Assembly: GCF_036370855.1 (NCBI RefSeq)
Contig: NC_088117.1
Coordinates: 868,001 to 932,000 of the forward strand
Direction: 5' to 3'
Source: Dromaius novaehollandiae
Lineage: Eukaryota; Chordata; Aves; Casuariiformes; Dromaiidae
DNA length: 64,000 bases
Part shown: positions 1-12,663 of the stretch, piece after piece
Position numbering within the stretch: position 1 is the first letter of the stretch
Layout: each line of letters opens with the position of its first letter
The notes under the pieces: generated by a model
The model's database searches: none
What the model saw: the letters and a program-made list of their open reading frames with translations, nothing else
What the model was told of the DNA's origin: nothing
Position numbers and translations under genes: made by a program

Positions 1-745
1 AACGCAGGCATTGCTCGCAGCAGTGACATCTCTGGTGGAGAAGGTCACGCAGGGACAGACAAGAGAGATCAGTAGACAGAGGGATCATGAAGAGGAGGCT
101 CAAGTGAGTAAAGAGCTATCTGCTGCAATGGGGTGTCCCTCTCTCCTTCCACTTCCAGCAGCACCTAGAGGGACTTCTCCTGGCACCTCCCGTGGGAGGG
201 ACAGCAGCACACTTCTGAGTCTGTGGCCTTGGTCAGACAGTCCTTAACTGAAGGGGAAGTTGCTGATGACTCAGAATAAGATTTCCGCTTTGGACATAGG
301 TGGCTGAAGACATAAGGATTTGTCCAACGTTCGGCTCTCCATTTTCAGACTGGCAAGCCTGTCCTACCCTCTCAGAGTACAGACACCAAGACCCTTTGCC
401 CTGGGGGTTGATACCTATTCACTCCATCGCAGGTACTGCCTGACTCAGTTCCCACTTGACTCAGCCCCCGACTGATTAGTTGCACTGGGGACTTCTCACT
501 GGCTTGGGCAGGAGTGCCTGTGCCGTATCACAGAGACCACTGAAATGCTGCTCAAAGCGGCTCCATTAATACCTGGCCTGCATTAGGCCTGCTGTATTTC
601 CTTGCTTTCTTTCTGTACCTAAAACTGAACTTCTTTTCACTTCTCAGGGCTAGAGAGCCAGTCCAGCACAATGTGAACCAGCAACTGCCAGCTGTGCTGC
701 CAAAGCGTTCTTGTGTTGAATAAAACCAAATCTCCAAATTGTTGT
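1..745 (+). other. Possible 3' end of an unidentified plus-strand gene
   Basis: A candidate internal exon runs from about 24 to 103. It is preceded by a plausible acceptor (CTCGCAG) and followed by GTGAGT, and it encodes a charged, coiled-coil-like stretch (EKVTQGQTREISRQRDHEEE). A canonical AATAAA lies near 719-724 and is followed by a GT-rich stretch, as expected of a poly(A) site. The exons between these two points cannot be joined with confidence and the protein is not recognised. This could equally be chance. Nothing else is seen up to about 2,040. Confidence 0.2.
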
Positions 746-2048
746 GCATCTGTCCTTGGCAAGGTGTGCATTGCTCTGCACTGAGCAATATGCGAGCTTT
801 GCAGGGTCAGGAAAAGGACAGCTCAGAGACAGGGAATGTGTTTCAGTCCCTGCTCTGGGGGCAGTTTAAAGGGTCATTACGTAATTCTTCTGCTGGAGCC
901 ACATTCTTCGTGGTTTAGGGAAACTCCCTCTCTTTCCTGCTCCTTTGCCCCAGAGAGGGGAGGAGTCGAGAGCTGCAACTGCAGTAGTGCAGGAGGGACT
1001 GTGAGGCTGGCATGAAGAGTGTGTGCGTGGAGGTTTCTTCTCCCCATACCTTCCTCAGCAACTGAGCTCAAGGCGGAGCGGTGTCACTCGAGCTTGTGCA
1101 GGATGGGGCTTTCAGACCCAATGAAAAGGGTCTCTCCTCATGGCCTGTTCTGTGCCCCAGGAGAGAAGTAGAAGAAACATGAGCTTCTAATGGGAGTCAA
1201 GGCAATACAGATTGCCCTGCTCGGGGGCTAAAGTCCAGCTTCAGGAAGATAACCCAGGCTTGGAAAGGCTCTGGCCTCAAATAGCATGTCTTGTTTGACT
1301 GCAGCATCTACTTTGTCCCTAACATGACAGTCCTCGTGTAGCATCACATGGCAAAGTGTGGACATAGCTTTCCACAGCCTTATGGGTTCCCTTTTCTGGA
1401 CAGCCAGCTGTGGAGCCTCCTCTGCTTGCCTCAATGCCTCTCTGCCTTGGGAGCGAAACAGAGGAACTGAGGGTGCCTCAGACTAACACCATGGAGTGCT
1501 GAGGAACACAAACATACCACTACCATAGGGAAGCTGCTTAACTAAATCAGCAGGTGTGTTACTGACACCACTGATCTGCAACTTCTCTGTGTTTGAAAGA
1601 TGACGGAGCATCACTGGTATTCATCCTAGAAAGAGGTAAACTTAAGATTCGTGCAAGGCCAATAAACCTGCTGTTTTCATTCATCACCTGCCCAGCGTGC
1701 CGGGAGATGGTCTAGACAGTCAGAACAACAATCTAGAGGTAGAGATGGACATTACCAAACCGGATATACCTTTCACCATCAAATCATGCAGTGAAAGATC
1801 AGCTAACTTGTCAGCACTAACATCAGGAGCAATATGGATTTCCAGGTGGCAAGTGAGCTTAGTAGAACTCCCAAGGGGTAGGAGTGCACTACAGGCAGAC
1901 TTGAGCGGCTGATTTCTGAGCAACAACCAGAAAAGTCCTGTCACACTCCATCTCTCAGCCATGCAGAACTGAAGACAGAGAGGTAAGCAGGGTCCTCACA
2001 TGTTTCTCCCCATGCTTTGATGTAAGCATCAACATTTAATAGGCTTAA

Positions 2049-2290
2049 AAGTTCACCTGGTAACAGTACCCGTGTGGCCGTGTGCACGTTCTTGCTACAG
2101 ATGAAATGGTAGGCAATGATGGAGAATACATAGGAACAGAAGAAAATGATGGGAAAAGAATGATAGGGAATATACTGGGAATAGGCAGGAATGATGGAGA
2201 AATCAGAGAGTAGAAATTATGGGGAAAAGAAGGCAATGATAGGGAACAGATGGCATAATAGGGAATGGCAGTGAATAGATGGGGAACAGA
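2049..2290 (+). repeat. Minisatellite-bearing dispersed repeat, copy 1
   Basis: An imperfect tandem array of short purine-rich units (GGGAATA, GGAATGATGG and similar) follows a unique leader that contains the words AAAAGTTCAC and TTCTTGCTACAGATG. The same leader and array occur in reverse complement at about 9,720-10,130, so this is a dispersed element and not just low-complexity drift. The family is not recognised. The array is interrupted and no ORF runs through it. Confidence 0.6.
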
Positions 2291-3010
2291 GACAGAAGTG
2301 CATCTGCTTAAAGCAAAGATAGACTTTATTTTGCTATTCCATGCCCCCCACCAACAGGCTGTTCAACATCTATAAACAATAAATAGATGTGCTCTCAAAG
2401 TGTTTAATGACCCTCAGTCTTACTTAAAACATAAAAAACTATGGCACAAAAGAGCAGGCTGAAAGAAAGACAATTCTAAATCCACTACTCTGTCTTTCTG
2501 GTTCTCACTCTACAGAGATGGCACATGTTTGTTCATTTTCTTCTCTAGATTATTAAGCCCCAACAAAAAACCCTTTAAAGAAATAAGAATTTTAAAATCA
2601 AAATACCAAGAATCACCATCCTGAAGCAACTGCTCCTTCCCTACCCACTCCTGTTCCCTATAACTTCCCTTCAAAGCAACAAATCCAAAGCAAGCGAGAA
2701 TCCCTTGATACGGCACATGGCACTCAATAAGAGATTTCTGTGGGGCAGGAACTGTTTATCATGGAAAGTTCTCAAGTAGGTTAATAGCAAACTCTCTGCA
2801 CGAGAAGGCAATGACAAGGACATTATTTCTGAATCTTTCTGTATGAATCTGTTTGAATCTTTTCTATAGCAAAATATTGACCTGAGTAACTTTTTTCTAA
2901 CTCCAAATCTCCGTTCCCCACCCTCCCCCCAAGAAGAGCTTTAACGCTCCTCTCTGTTTTGCTTTTGCATGCAAGGTTTCTGTGGAGCTGGTTGTGGTAA
3001 TCATATAACC
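2291..3010. other. Unassigned sequence
   Basis: No gene, RNA or recognised repeat is seen between the minisatellite and the first CR1 copy. Open frames here are short and composition-driven. Confidence 0.5.
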
Positions 3011-4146
3011 ACAGAATCACAGAATTGTTGAGGTTGGAAGGACCCTCTAGGAGTCTGTAGTCCATCCCCCTGACTCAAAGCAGGGTCAGCGAGAGCTCAG
3101 GACCTTGTCCAGTTGGGCTTTGAATATCTCCAGGAATGGAGACTCCATGGCCTCTCTGGGCAACCTCTTCCCATGTTTGATCACCCTCACAGGAAAAAAA
3201 GATTTTTATTATGTTCAAGTGGAATTTCCTGTCTTTCAATTCCTGCCCATTGCTTCTTGTCCTGCCACTGGGTGCTACTGAGAAGAGTGAGGCTCCAGCT
3301 TGTTTACTCCCTCCCATCAGGTATTTATACACATTGATAAGATCCCCCTGGGCCTTCTCAGAGCTAAACAATCCCAGATCTCTCAGCCTCTCCTTGCACG
3401 AGAGATGCTCCAGTTCCTTAATCCTCTTTGTGGTCCTTCGCTGGGCTTGCTCCAGTAGCTCCATGTCTGTCTTGTACTGTGGAGCCCAGAACTGGACACA
3501 GCACTTCAGATGTGGTCTGACCTGTGCTGAATAGAGGGGAAGGATCACCTCCATTGGCCTGCTGGCAACGCTCTTTCTAATGCTGCCCACGATGCTGTTG
3601 GCCTGCTTTGCTGCAAAGGCACATTGCTGGTCATGTTCAGCTTGTTGTCCACCAGGACCCTCAAGTCATTTTCTGCAAAGTTGCTCTTCAGCAGGTTGGC
3701 CCCCAGCATGTACTGGACTTCTGGACTCCTCTTCTCTCCAGGGCTGCATCCCATGGGTTTCTTCCAAGCAGGGCCCTGAACAGGCCAGAGTCTGCACTCC
3801 TGAAGCCTAGGGTTGTGATCCTGCTTTGCCTTGCTCCTTCCTTGCAGGATCCTGAACTCCATCATCCTGTGGTTGCTGTTGCCAAGGCTGCCCACAGCTT
3901 CCACATCTCTGACCAGTCCTGCCTTGTTTGTAAGTACAAGGTCTAGCAGACTGCCTCTCCTCGCTGGCTCCTCAATCACCTGAGTCAGGAAGTTGTCACT
4001 GATGCACTCCAGGAACCTCTTGGCTTGCTTGTGCCCTGCTGTGTTGTTCCTGCGGCAGATATCAGGGTAGTTAAAGTCCCCCATGAGGACCAGGGCCGGT
4101 GAACATGAGGCTTCTTCCAGTTTTCTGAAGAAGGCTTCATCTGCTC
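3011..4146 (-). mobile_element. CR1 LINE copy A, internally deleted
   Basis: Read on the minus strand, the element ends at 3,011 with ATTCTGTG-type octamers next to the conserved CR1 3' UTR (GGTTGGAAGGACC on the plus strand). The minus-strand frame at 3,545-4,084 begins with the AP-endonuclease signature GDFNYPDICR and endonuclease-like sequence (LLDLVLTNK). It then passes directly, around 3,740, into the far C-terminal part of ORF2 ([21 protein letters not shown]). The reverse transcriptase domain that should lie between is missing, so about 1.5 kb has been deleted. Frameshifts and stops make it non-functional. It ends where the octamer tail of copy B begins. Confidence 0.9.
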
Positions 4147-6200
4147 CACAGAATCACAGAATGATAGAGGTTGGAAGGCACCTCTGGAGATCATCTAGTC
4201 CAACACCCCCCCCTCGCCCGCTCAAGCAGGGTCACCTACAGCACGTTACCCAGGACCCTGTCCACACAGCTTTTGAACATCTCCAAGGATGGGGAATTCA
4301 CAGCCTTTCTGGGCTACCTGTTCCAGTGCTCAGTCACCCTCACAGGAAAGAAGTTTCTCCTTATGTCCTGACGGAACTTCCTGTGTTTCCATTTGTGCCT
4401 GTTGACTCTTGTCCTATCACTGGACACCACTGAAAAGAGTCTGGTCCCACCCTCCTGACACCCTCCCTTCAGATATTTAAACACATTCATAAGATTCCCC
4501 CTCTGTCTTCTCTTCTCCAGGCTCAACAGGCACAGCTCTCTCAGCCTTTCTTCCTATAAGACACACTCTAGTCCCTTCACCATCTTAGTAGCCCTTCGTT
4601 GCGCTTGCTCCAGTAGCTCCATGTCTCTCTTGTATTGGAGAGCCCAGAACTGGATACGGTACTCCAGATGCAGCCTCACCAGCGCTGAGTAGAGGGGGAG
4701 GGTTACCTCCCTCCACCTGCAGGCAATGCTCTTCCTAATGCAGACCATGATGCTGTTGGCCTCTTTTTCTGCAAAGGCACACTGCTGGCTCTTGTTCCAC
4801 TTGCTGTCCACCAGGAACTGCCAGGTCCTTCTCTGCAGAGCTGCTTTGCAGCACATCAGGCCCCAGCCTCTACTGGTGCCTGGGGTTATTCCTCCCCAGG
4901 GGCAGGACTCTGCATTTCCCTTTGTTGGACGTCATGAGGTTCCCCTCTGCCCATCTGTCCAGCCTCTCGAGGTCCCTCTGAATGGCAGCGCAGCCCTCTG
5001 GTGTATCATCCTCTCCTCTCCATCATCAGCAAAGTTGCTGAGGGTGCCCTCTGTCCCTTCATCCAGGTCTCTGATGACTAAGTTGAACAGGATTGGAGCC
5101 AGTATTGACCCCTGGGGGAACACCACTAGCTACAGGGCTCCAGCTAGACTTTGCGACACTCATCACAACCCTCTGAGCTCTGCCTTTCAGCCAGCTTTCA
5201 GTCCACCTCACTGTGCTCATCTCACCCCTACTGCATCAGCTTGCCTAGAGGATGTTACGAGAGACAGTATCCAAAGCCTTCCTGAAGTCAAGGGAGACGA
5301 CATCCCCTGCTCTGCCCTCATCTCCCCAGCCAGTCATTCCATCACAGAAGGCCATCAGATTGGCTAAGCATGCTTTCCCCTTGTGAACTGGCATCCCCTT
5401 GTGCTGACATCTCCCAATCACCTTCTTGTCCTTCATATGCTTGGAGATGGTATCCACAATGAGCTGCTCCATCACCTTCCCAGGGATCATGTTGGGTCCC
5501 TGGGCCCTCCTTCTTGCCCTTTTTGAAGATTGGAGTGACATTTGCTTTCTTCCAGTCCTCAGGTACCTCTCTTGCTCTCCATGTCCTTTCAAAGATGGTT
5601 GAGAGTGGCCTTGCAATGACATTGGCCAGCTCCCTCAGCACTCATGGGTGAATCCCATCAAGGCCCATGGACCTGTGGATGTCAAGTTTGGTTAAATGAT
5701 CTCTAACCTGAGCCTCCTTATCCAAGTCTTCCTTTCTCCAGACTTTCTCCCTTGTCTCCAGGGTTTGGGATTCCTCAGGGCTGGTCTTAGCAGTGAAGAC
5801 TGAAGCAAGAAATACATTCAGTATCTTTGCCTTCTCTCTGCTTCTTCCTGATCAGGTGGTCTGTAGCAGACACTCACAACAACATTGCCTATATTGGTCT
5901 GCCCATTAATCCTGACCCATAAGCTCTCAGCTGGCTCATCTCCCTTCTGTAGGCAGGGCTTCATGCATTCCAGTTGTCGTCTCACATAGAGGGCAACTCC
6001 CTCCCCTCACTTTCCCAGCCTGTCCTTCCTAAACAGCCTGTATTCATCCATTGTAGCGCTCTAGTTGTATGAGCTATCCCACCACGTCCTGATGATCCCA
6101 ATGAGAACATAGCCCTGTAACTGCATGCACACCTAATTCCTCCTGTTTGTTCCTTATGCTGCATGCATTAGTGTAAAGTTCCTTCTGAGAGGCACTCAGT
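4147..6200 (-). mobile_element. CR1 LINE copy B, 5'-truncated or decayed
   Basis: A second minus-strand CR1 abuts copy A. The 3' octamer tail and 3' UTR start at 4,147. ORF2 pieces follow upstream: the RT C-terminus, the RT catalytic region at 4,932-5,126 ([10 protein letters not shown], then FADD as the metal-binding YxDD variant), and the N-terminal RT block at 5,245-5,641 ([19 protein letters not shown]). The pieces lie in different frames with stops. Sequence to about 6,200 resembles the more 5' part of CR1 ORF2. A further stretch to about 6,900 may belong to the same element, but I cannot support that boundary. Confidence 0.85.
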
Positions 6201-9200
6201 TCAACCTACTTCCCAGGAAAAGGATAAGAGCTTCCCCCGCAATGCTGTCCTTTTTGTACTTTCTTACTTATGTGTGTGCACTTGGGGTGAACCTCATTCT
6301 GCCCTGTTCTGTTAATTTTGAGGATTCTCATCTACACCACCCTGCAGCTTTTGCTTGCCAACCCAGTCCAGCACTTTCCCACTTGACTGTGGGTTGTCAT
6401 CTCCCTCCCCCATCTTTCCTAGTTTTCTCACCAGGTTGGTCAGTCTGTTGGCAGAGATGGAAAACATCTTTGCAGGTGGATTCCATCTCTTCTTATCAGT
6501 CCTCAATTCTCAAAAAGGGTCCTGTGGTTTCAAAGCCAAATCCCTGTCATCAACACAGCTGCATAACCAGGTGCTGAATGTCAGGATCCATCCACTCTTC
6601 CTTAAGCCTCTTCCCTTCACTAGTAGTATCAAGGAGAAAACCACCTAGCCCCCCATGACCTCACTCCTCCCCCCCCCCCAGAGCCATGTAGTCACTCTTG
6701 GTACATTCAAAGACTCCTGATAGGATCATCAGTTTGCATGTGAATGAGCAGAAAGGGGTAATAGTCCAAGGACTGGACAAGCCTCAGCAACCTCTCTACA
6801 GCATCCCAGATCTGAGCCCCCAGCAAGCAGCGAACCTCCCTAGACAGCAAGTCTGTTTTGCAGATGGGCCCTCCGTCCCCCACGGGAGGGAATATATGTA
6901 ATGAAGTTCAATTATGGGCCATACTGGTTTAAAAATAAATATACATTGCATTAGACCAGTAAAACCAATGGGGAGTTTGATACATTTTTAATAGTAAATA
7001 TATCTACTTAATACCTAACTTGTATGTACCCCCCATTCCCAGGTTGGTTTCAATGAATCTAGTAGAATTACCTGTCCTTTAGCTCATATGTAGCATCTTG
7101 GAAAGACTTTGGCTTTAGTTTCTCAAAACTTGTCAGATTAGGTCATTTTTAACCTCACTAGAAGTGGAGTACAAGGCAGAATGTATACAATCCTATAAAA
7201 ATGTTGCCCATACAATAGTAGGTGTGACTTGAAACAAGTTAGTCATCCTTCCTGTGATGCTGTCTTCCACCCTTCCTAACTTTACTTTTTCTTCTCTTTC
7301 GCCTTTCATCTTTCTCTTCTTTTTTCCCCCTTTTTGCCAATGGCATCCTTTTTGCATGCCGCACTGCTTGCATCCAGAGGTGCTTGACCTCTACTCTTCT
7401 CTGCAAAATAAACCACCATATTTGTGTAGGTGACCTTTGTTTTCCTAGGAACAATAAACTAGATATAGGTACAAGACTTAAAATGTTCCTATTGTGGCTC
7501 AGTTTATCAAGTGTGATGTCAACAGACAGACCAACTCTATCTTGGACAGCAGTGGCTACCTACTTACCTACCTATAACTTCCTAGACAACAATGACCACA
7601 TACAGGAGTGTAAGGGATACTTGTTTCTTCTTGTAAATACATTTAAGAGTGTCTTAATACTGTGGTTAAAGCTGACTATTAGTTACTTCAGGACTCAATT
7701 AACCATTGAGAGTTTTTCTCCTAGGGCACAAAATAAATGCTAATTACACTGCCATCAAGTCAAAAGGAAGAGGACGAGGGAGAAAAAGTAAAGAGAAAAG
7801 AGAAAGGAACTGAAAAGGAAAGGTCCTGAAAAGGTGGGGTGAGGGGAAGTTCAGAGGTTCTCAGAGTAACAGACTGAACTGCTCAAACTGATCTGAGTTG
7901 GGGAATTTCAGGTCATTTTCGATGAAAGACAACCATGGGAGAGGAAAAAGAAATAAAACAACCCCCACACCTCCCCTAAAAATCCCTGGCACCTTAAAAT
8001 TAAAAAAGAAGGAAGACACTGGTTAAAAAGAAAAGTTTATTACCAAGAAAAAATCTTGGTACATGAACACACTCACACTTGTTCCACGAATTCTGAAAAA
8101 TGTTTCCTAGCTGTACTGCTGACTTTATGCTGAAAAACGGACTTAAATTGTACATTACATAACAGTGCCCTGACGGTTCGGTCACAGAGCTTCTGTACTG
8201 CTCCACTGAATGCAACACAACAGGCATATGCACAGCTTCAAGAGGACGACACAACTGTGCTTGAAAGGGTGTCACCCAGAACTGCCAAAAACCAGGAACT
8301 AAGGAGGAGCAGTGAGAAGACTGAAGAGAGACAGTAAGGCCTCTTAAATTTACTGCTATGCCTTCTGAATAGATACAGGGCATAAAAGATGCCAAGAACA
8401 GATTCAGCAGTTTAAAAAAATGTTTCACAGATTATCTGGATAACCTTCTGATGGTACTTATATAATACATACCTTGGGGTTAATTAAAAAAAGAGCTTTT
8501 AGAGCTCTGTTTTTGCTTAGAAGCAGCTCTAGAAACAGTTGTTTCTCACTCCATTTATCTCCAACAGCTTTACAGGAGCTGCAGTGGAAGTTCCCAAGAA
8601 ACTGGACCTCTATTAAAGGCCCTCCACACAGATTTTTTTTTTAATCAAGTAAACATTTGGTTAATACAGGAATAACCATGTGCCTTTACTAGTCATGATA
8701 TAAATCCCTAGTCTAAATAAGCTTGCGTATTCTGCCAGCTGTAATCATTGCAGAAACTTAACACAGCTTTTGGACAGATAACAGATCAGAAATCTAATCT
8801 GTCATCCCCACACCAAATGAAACATATTAATTGACCTTCCCTCAAGCTCAGACTGTCTTGGCCATAGATTTAGATACTAGATCATCTTGAGCAGCAATAA
8901 AACAATATGGAAAGACACTGTGGAATACACAGTAGACAAGATATTATGAACAATTAAAAGGGATTATACACTTCTACAGAAATACATGCATTAGTGTGAG
9001 AAAGCTGCTGAAGAGGCGGGGGAATTACTTAACATATTTACCAAAAAACCCCAGTAGTTGGAGAATACTTTATACAGGTCAGAAATTTACAAAGATTTAA
9101 TACTTATATATTAAAAGAGTAAAAATAAGAATCTGATCTTTATAAACTATTCTGTGGGTTTTCAGGTTTGTTTGATCATTTTTTCTTCAACAAAGGAGCC

Positions 9201-9719
9201 TGACAGCATTTCAGGGCTCTGTTGTTAGCACTGTTTAGCTGGAATGACTTGACCAGCTTTCTGAGCTTTGACACTTAGGAAAAAACCCACAACCAAAACA
9301 TTATAGGGCATTTAAACAGTGTTGGAAGGATCTTCTGGATGTTATTTTTGATGCGAAAAGTAGAGGTAAAGAGTACACTAGCAAGTTCTTGCAGTCCCTG
9401 CTCTCTGGAAAAGTCTTTTTTAACTGATGGACTGGAAGTGGTCTATCCACCACTAAAGTCTATCTACCAAACCAGTGTGTAGTGTGTAGCTGCTATACTT
9501 CACAGTATATTCAGGACTGTTTTTCTACATCTCCTTCAAAATACTTTCAAAAACATATTAAGTCTGCTGACAGAGATGGTTCCAGTGTGTAGCATCTAGG
9601 TCACCATTTCAAGTGTCCCCAGGCTGACAGAAGGCCAAAACTATCAATCTGTTACTCTGTGATATGATAATGACCATTCGCACTTCACAGATACAACATG
9701 TCTAAACTGGGCCTGTCCT
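6201..9719. other. Intergenic, no gene seen
   Basis: 6,201-6,900 may be decayed CR1 5' sequence and contains a poly(C) run near 6,667. From 6,900 on the sequence is AT-rich with A/G-rich and T/C-rich patches (7,255-7,335; 7,760-7,850). I see no exon with a supported reading frame, no RNA gene and no recognised repeat. Confidence 0.4.
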
Positions 9720-10130
9720 TTCTATCTCCTTCCATTCCTTCTATCGCCTTTCTGTATGCTTTTCTGTCTTTCTGCTCCCTTAGGTGTTCAATTTCTTTCT
9801 AGTCCCTGCATTGTGTATCATTCTCTTCTACTCCCTGTCATTCCCATCTATTCAGAACTATTCCTCATAATTTCTTTCTATTCCTAGCTATTCCTTACTA
9901 TACCCCCTTCTATTCTGCATCTATTCCCTGCAATTTCCTATTATTCCATCTGTTCCCCATCATTTCTACTCCCTAATTTCCCCCATCATTCCCATCTATT
10001 CCCAGTATATTCCCTATCATTCTCTATTTCCCATTATTTCCTTCTCTTCCCACGTATTCTCCACCATTGCCTTCCATCTGTAGCAAGAATGTGCACATGG
10101 GCTGTATAGTTATCATTAGCCAGTGAACTT
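9720..10130 (-). repeat. Minisatellite-bearing dispersed repeat, copy 2 (inverted)
   Basis: A pyrimidine-rich array of units such as TATTCCC and CATTCCC ends at 10,075-10,130 with the reverse complement of the leader seen at 2,049-2,110 (CTGTAGCAAGAATGTGCAC). Read on the minus strand it aligns with copy 1 in the same order: leader first, then array. Copy 2 has the longer array, about 350 bp against 180 bp. Confidence 0.6.
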
Positions 10131-10215
10131 TTAACTGTGTTATTTTGGTGCATCCCTTGCAGCCAAGGACGCCCCTGTTTTGCATAACTGGTCACCAGAT
10201 GGTCTGGCAGGGTTC

Positions 10216-10260
10216 ATATGCTTGGAGATGGTGTCCAAGAGAAGCTGCTCCAACAAAACA
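10216..10260 (-). mobile_element. Short CR1 fragment
   Basis: About 43 bp (CATATGCTTGGAGATGGTGT onward) match the ORF2 segment of CR1 copy B at 5,431-5,470 in the same orientation, with a few mismatches. It sits just past the minisatellite repeat. Its small size makes the call tentative. Confidence 0.45.
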
Positions 10261-10334
10261 GTTCAAACAGCCCATCATAACATTTTTTAAGAACAAAAGC
10301 TTTCCATTAATTTTAAATAATCATTTTCTTCAAT

Positions 10335-10388
10335 GTCAGTTTTCTTTTTTCTTTTTTCTTTTTCTTTTTTTTTTTTTTTTTTTTTTTG
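10335..10388. repeat. T-rich / poly(T) tract
   Basis: Interrupted TTTTCTT followed by an uninterrupted run of more than 25 T. Simple repeat; it could be a reverse-strand poly(A) tail, but no retrocopy is recognised beside it. Confidence 0.8.
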
Positions 10389-12488
10389 TTCATGTAAACA
10401 AAAGTGAGGAACTAGAACTCCAGAAAACAGGAAGAGTTTTGAAGAGGAAGATATGGATGGCAGCTGTTAACAGTCACAATTCAGCAGTGAAGACTCAACA
10501 CCTCACTCACCCAAGCTCTAACTACTGAGTTGCTCAGATGTTCAAAAGCAAAAGGGAAGGACAATGCCATTTAAGCAGTAAGTGCTTCTGCCAGGCTCTA
10601 TCTTTAGAAGCTCAGTCTTTCATTTTGGTTTCAAGAAAATAAATAGCATGACTTGAAATACACACATCAAGGATTCTTTCATCTGTCAGTAGTTCCAGAA
10701 TGGATTAACCATTGAAAACAATTTGACTAAGGAACACCTTGTGAGCAAAGACATTTTCACTGGAAGGTATGTATATATTGATTTCATTAGTCAAACAAGC
10801 TCAAATGCCTCATTGGTCTAGGAGTTTTATCAGATATCTGATCCTTTCATATTTTAGGAAAATTCCTAATCTTTTCTCAAGTCAAATCTTTTAACATAAA
10901 TAAGCAATATATTGCCATTAAAGTGGTAAAATCTCTGCTGTTTGTGGGTTGGGCTATAATTTATCAGATCCGACCTGTGCCCTTCAGCTTTATTTGCTGC
11001 TTCTGCAGCATCTATCAAGGCACATTCTGCTCCGAACATGTTTTTTTATTATCACTTCATTATTCTTCTCTATCACTTTGAGGATGATGCAAAAATTAAG
11101 CTGAGTGGAGTAGCTGCTACTTTGTCTCCATTCCAGTGTCCTGCTTTGACTGGCCCATGATGGTTGCTTAGAGAAGTCAGCATGCCTGTCAGGGTGCAGG
11201 ACAGTCAGCAACACACTGTGTGCTTAAAGACAGAGTCTGACCGAACTCAAGCTGGTTGGTTACCCTTCTGTGGCATGCACCGTGCCGTTTTTCCAGAAGC
11301 CTCTACCATTCCCCCAGATCATTTTTATTGTTTTCTAGTGGTTCCGATTCACAGTCTTCAGGACTTCCCTTTCTAAGTCTGTTCCCATTTCCATCCCAAA
11401 CATATGAAAAAATAGTAGTAAAAACAGAGTGTTCTGTATACACGTGTTGCAGTTCTCATACATCAAATGCTGTAAAAGCAGAAGTGTGTAAGTGGGTGAA
11501 AGGTAGCTTCCAGAAAAGAGTGAAACTCAAAAGCTTTAATTATATGCAGGAGTGTAACAAAACTTTATGAAAGGAACAGGAAGAAGAAAAAGCACTTGAT
11601 TAAGGTGCAAGGGAAATCTCCCGTTATTAAGAACAGTTTCATTTATTCCCATATAATCTGGGAAGTACACCACTGATATCTTATCTTGGGAAAACCGCTA
11701 GAAGATGTTTAGAACCCATACTGATAAGCATGTATGCTTCATATAAATCATCTCCAGTTGGACAGGCCTCACTCCCTTCACAGGTTTTACAAGTACCCAG
11801 ATTTAAAAGACCCATCCTGGACCGACTTTTTAGTGGCTGGACAGCCACTAAAAGACAGATCAGCCTCAGAATGGCAGCAGTTCCTTATTTATCTTCACAT
11901 TTCAGATTCCTCATTGTGGCTCATATGCGAGCATCTCATATGGTGACAGCACTTTAATTTCTTGTATAAATCCACTATGCCAGTCTTCTACTGCTGTGTA
12001 GTGTGTGCATGTGTATAACGTGTATAATGTCCTTTTTTTTGTCAATGACAAATGCTGCAGTTTACCTGAACCACAGTAGGGTGGTATCAATGATTCAATG
12101 CACAAAGGTCAGAAATCTCATAGATTTCTATTCTAATATGCAGATAGAGGTAAAGTTTGTACTGAAAGCCCCGTTCCTCCTAGCTTGTTAGATGTATTGA
12201 GGTTCTTCAGCTTGGAAAGTTGTATATTTATGATTTCAGTAATGAACATTAGTCTTCAGGAGCATCTTCCTTTTGTTCTGTGCTCACCTGAAAGATTCTT
12301 CTCTCTTGAAACTGACTGTAATGACACATTAGTAGCTCTCTTAAAGCTGATGGTTTTACAGACACAGCTATTCAAGGGAATAACTGAATTTTTTTTGTTT
12401 AAATTGTAACCAAAACACATTTTACTGAGCCATTACAAGGAAGACATTCCAGCTCAGTAAAACATGCACAAACAACTGTACACACATA

Positions 12489-12663
12489 CTAGTGACTGTC
12501 AGACCTACCCAGCAATCCCGAACACTCATGCCTATGCCGCTCCTTCCAGGATTTCCTTCTGCAAGCTTCACTGCAAGTGAAGATTTCATGGCAATGAATG
12601 CAAGATGTCAGCTGAACACCAACAGAACGTCCGCACTGATAGCAGTATTTAAAAAACGGTGTC
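12489..12663 (-). CDS. ANKMY1: ANKMY1 terminal exon with MYND finger
   Basis: The exon opens after TTGTTCTAG, takes up a phase-2 codon from the short 67-bp exon at 14883-14949, and encodes the C-x2-C, C-x2-C, C-x3-C, H-x3-C zinc ligands in the order expected for MYND. It ends 13 residues after the last Cys. The 3' UTR continues to lower coordinates; a minus-strand AATAAA near 11,641-11,646 is a candidate poly(A) signal about 850 bp away. Confidence 0.9.

Noticed and set aside
10145..10528. 127-codon frame with a Phe-rich centre
   Set aside because: Its core is translated poly(T) tract; the rest is unrelated flank and a CR1 scrap.
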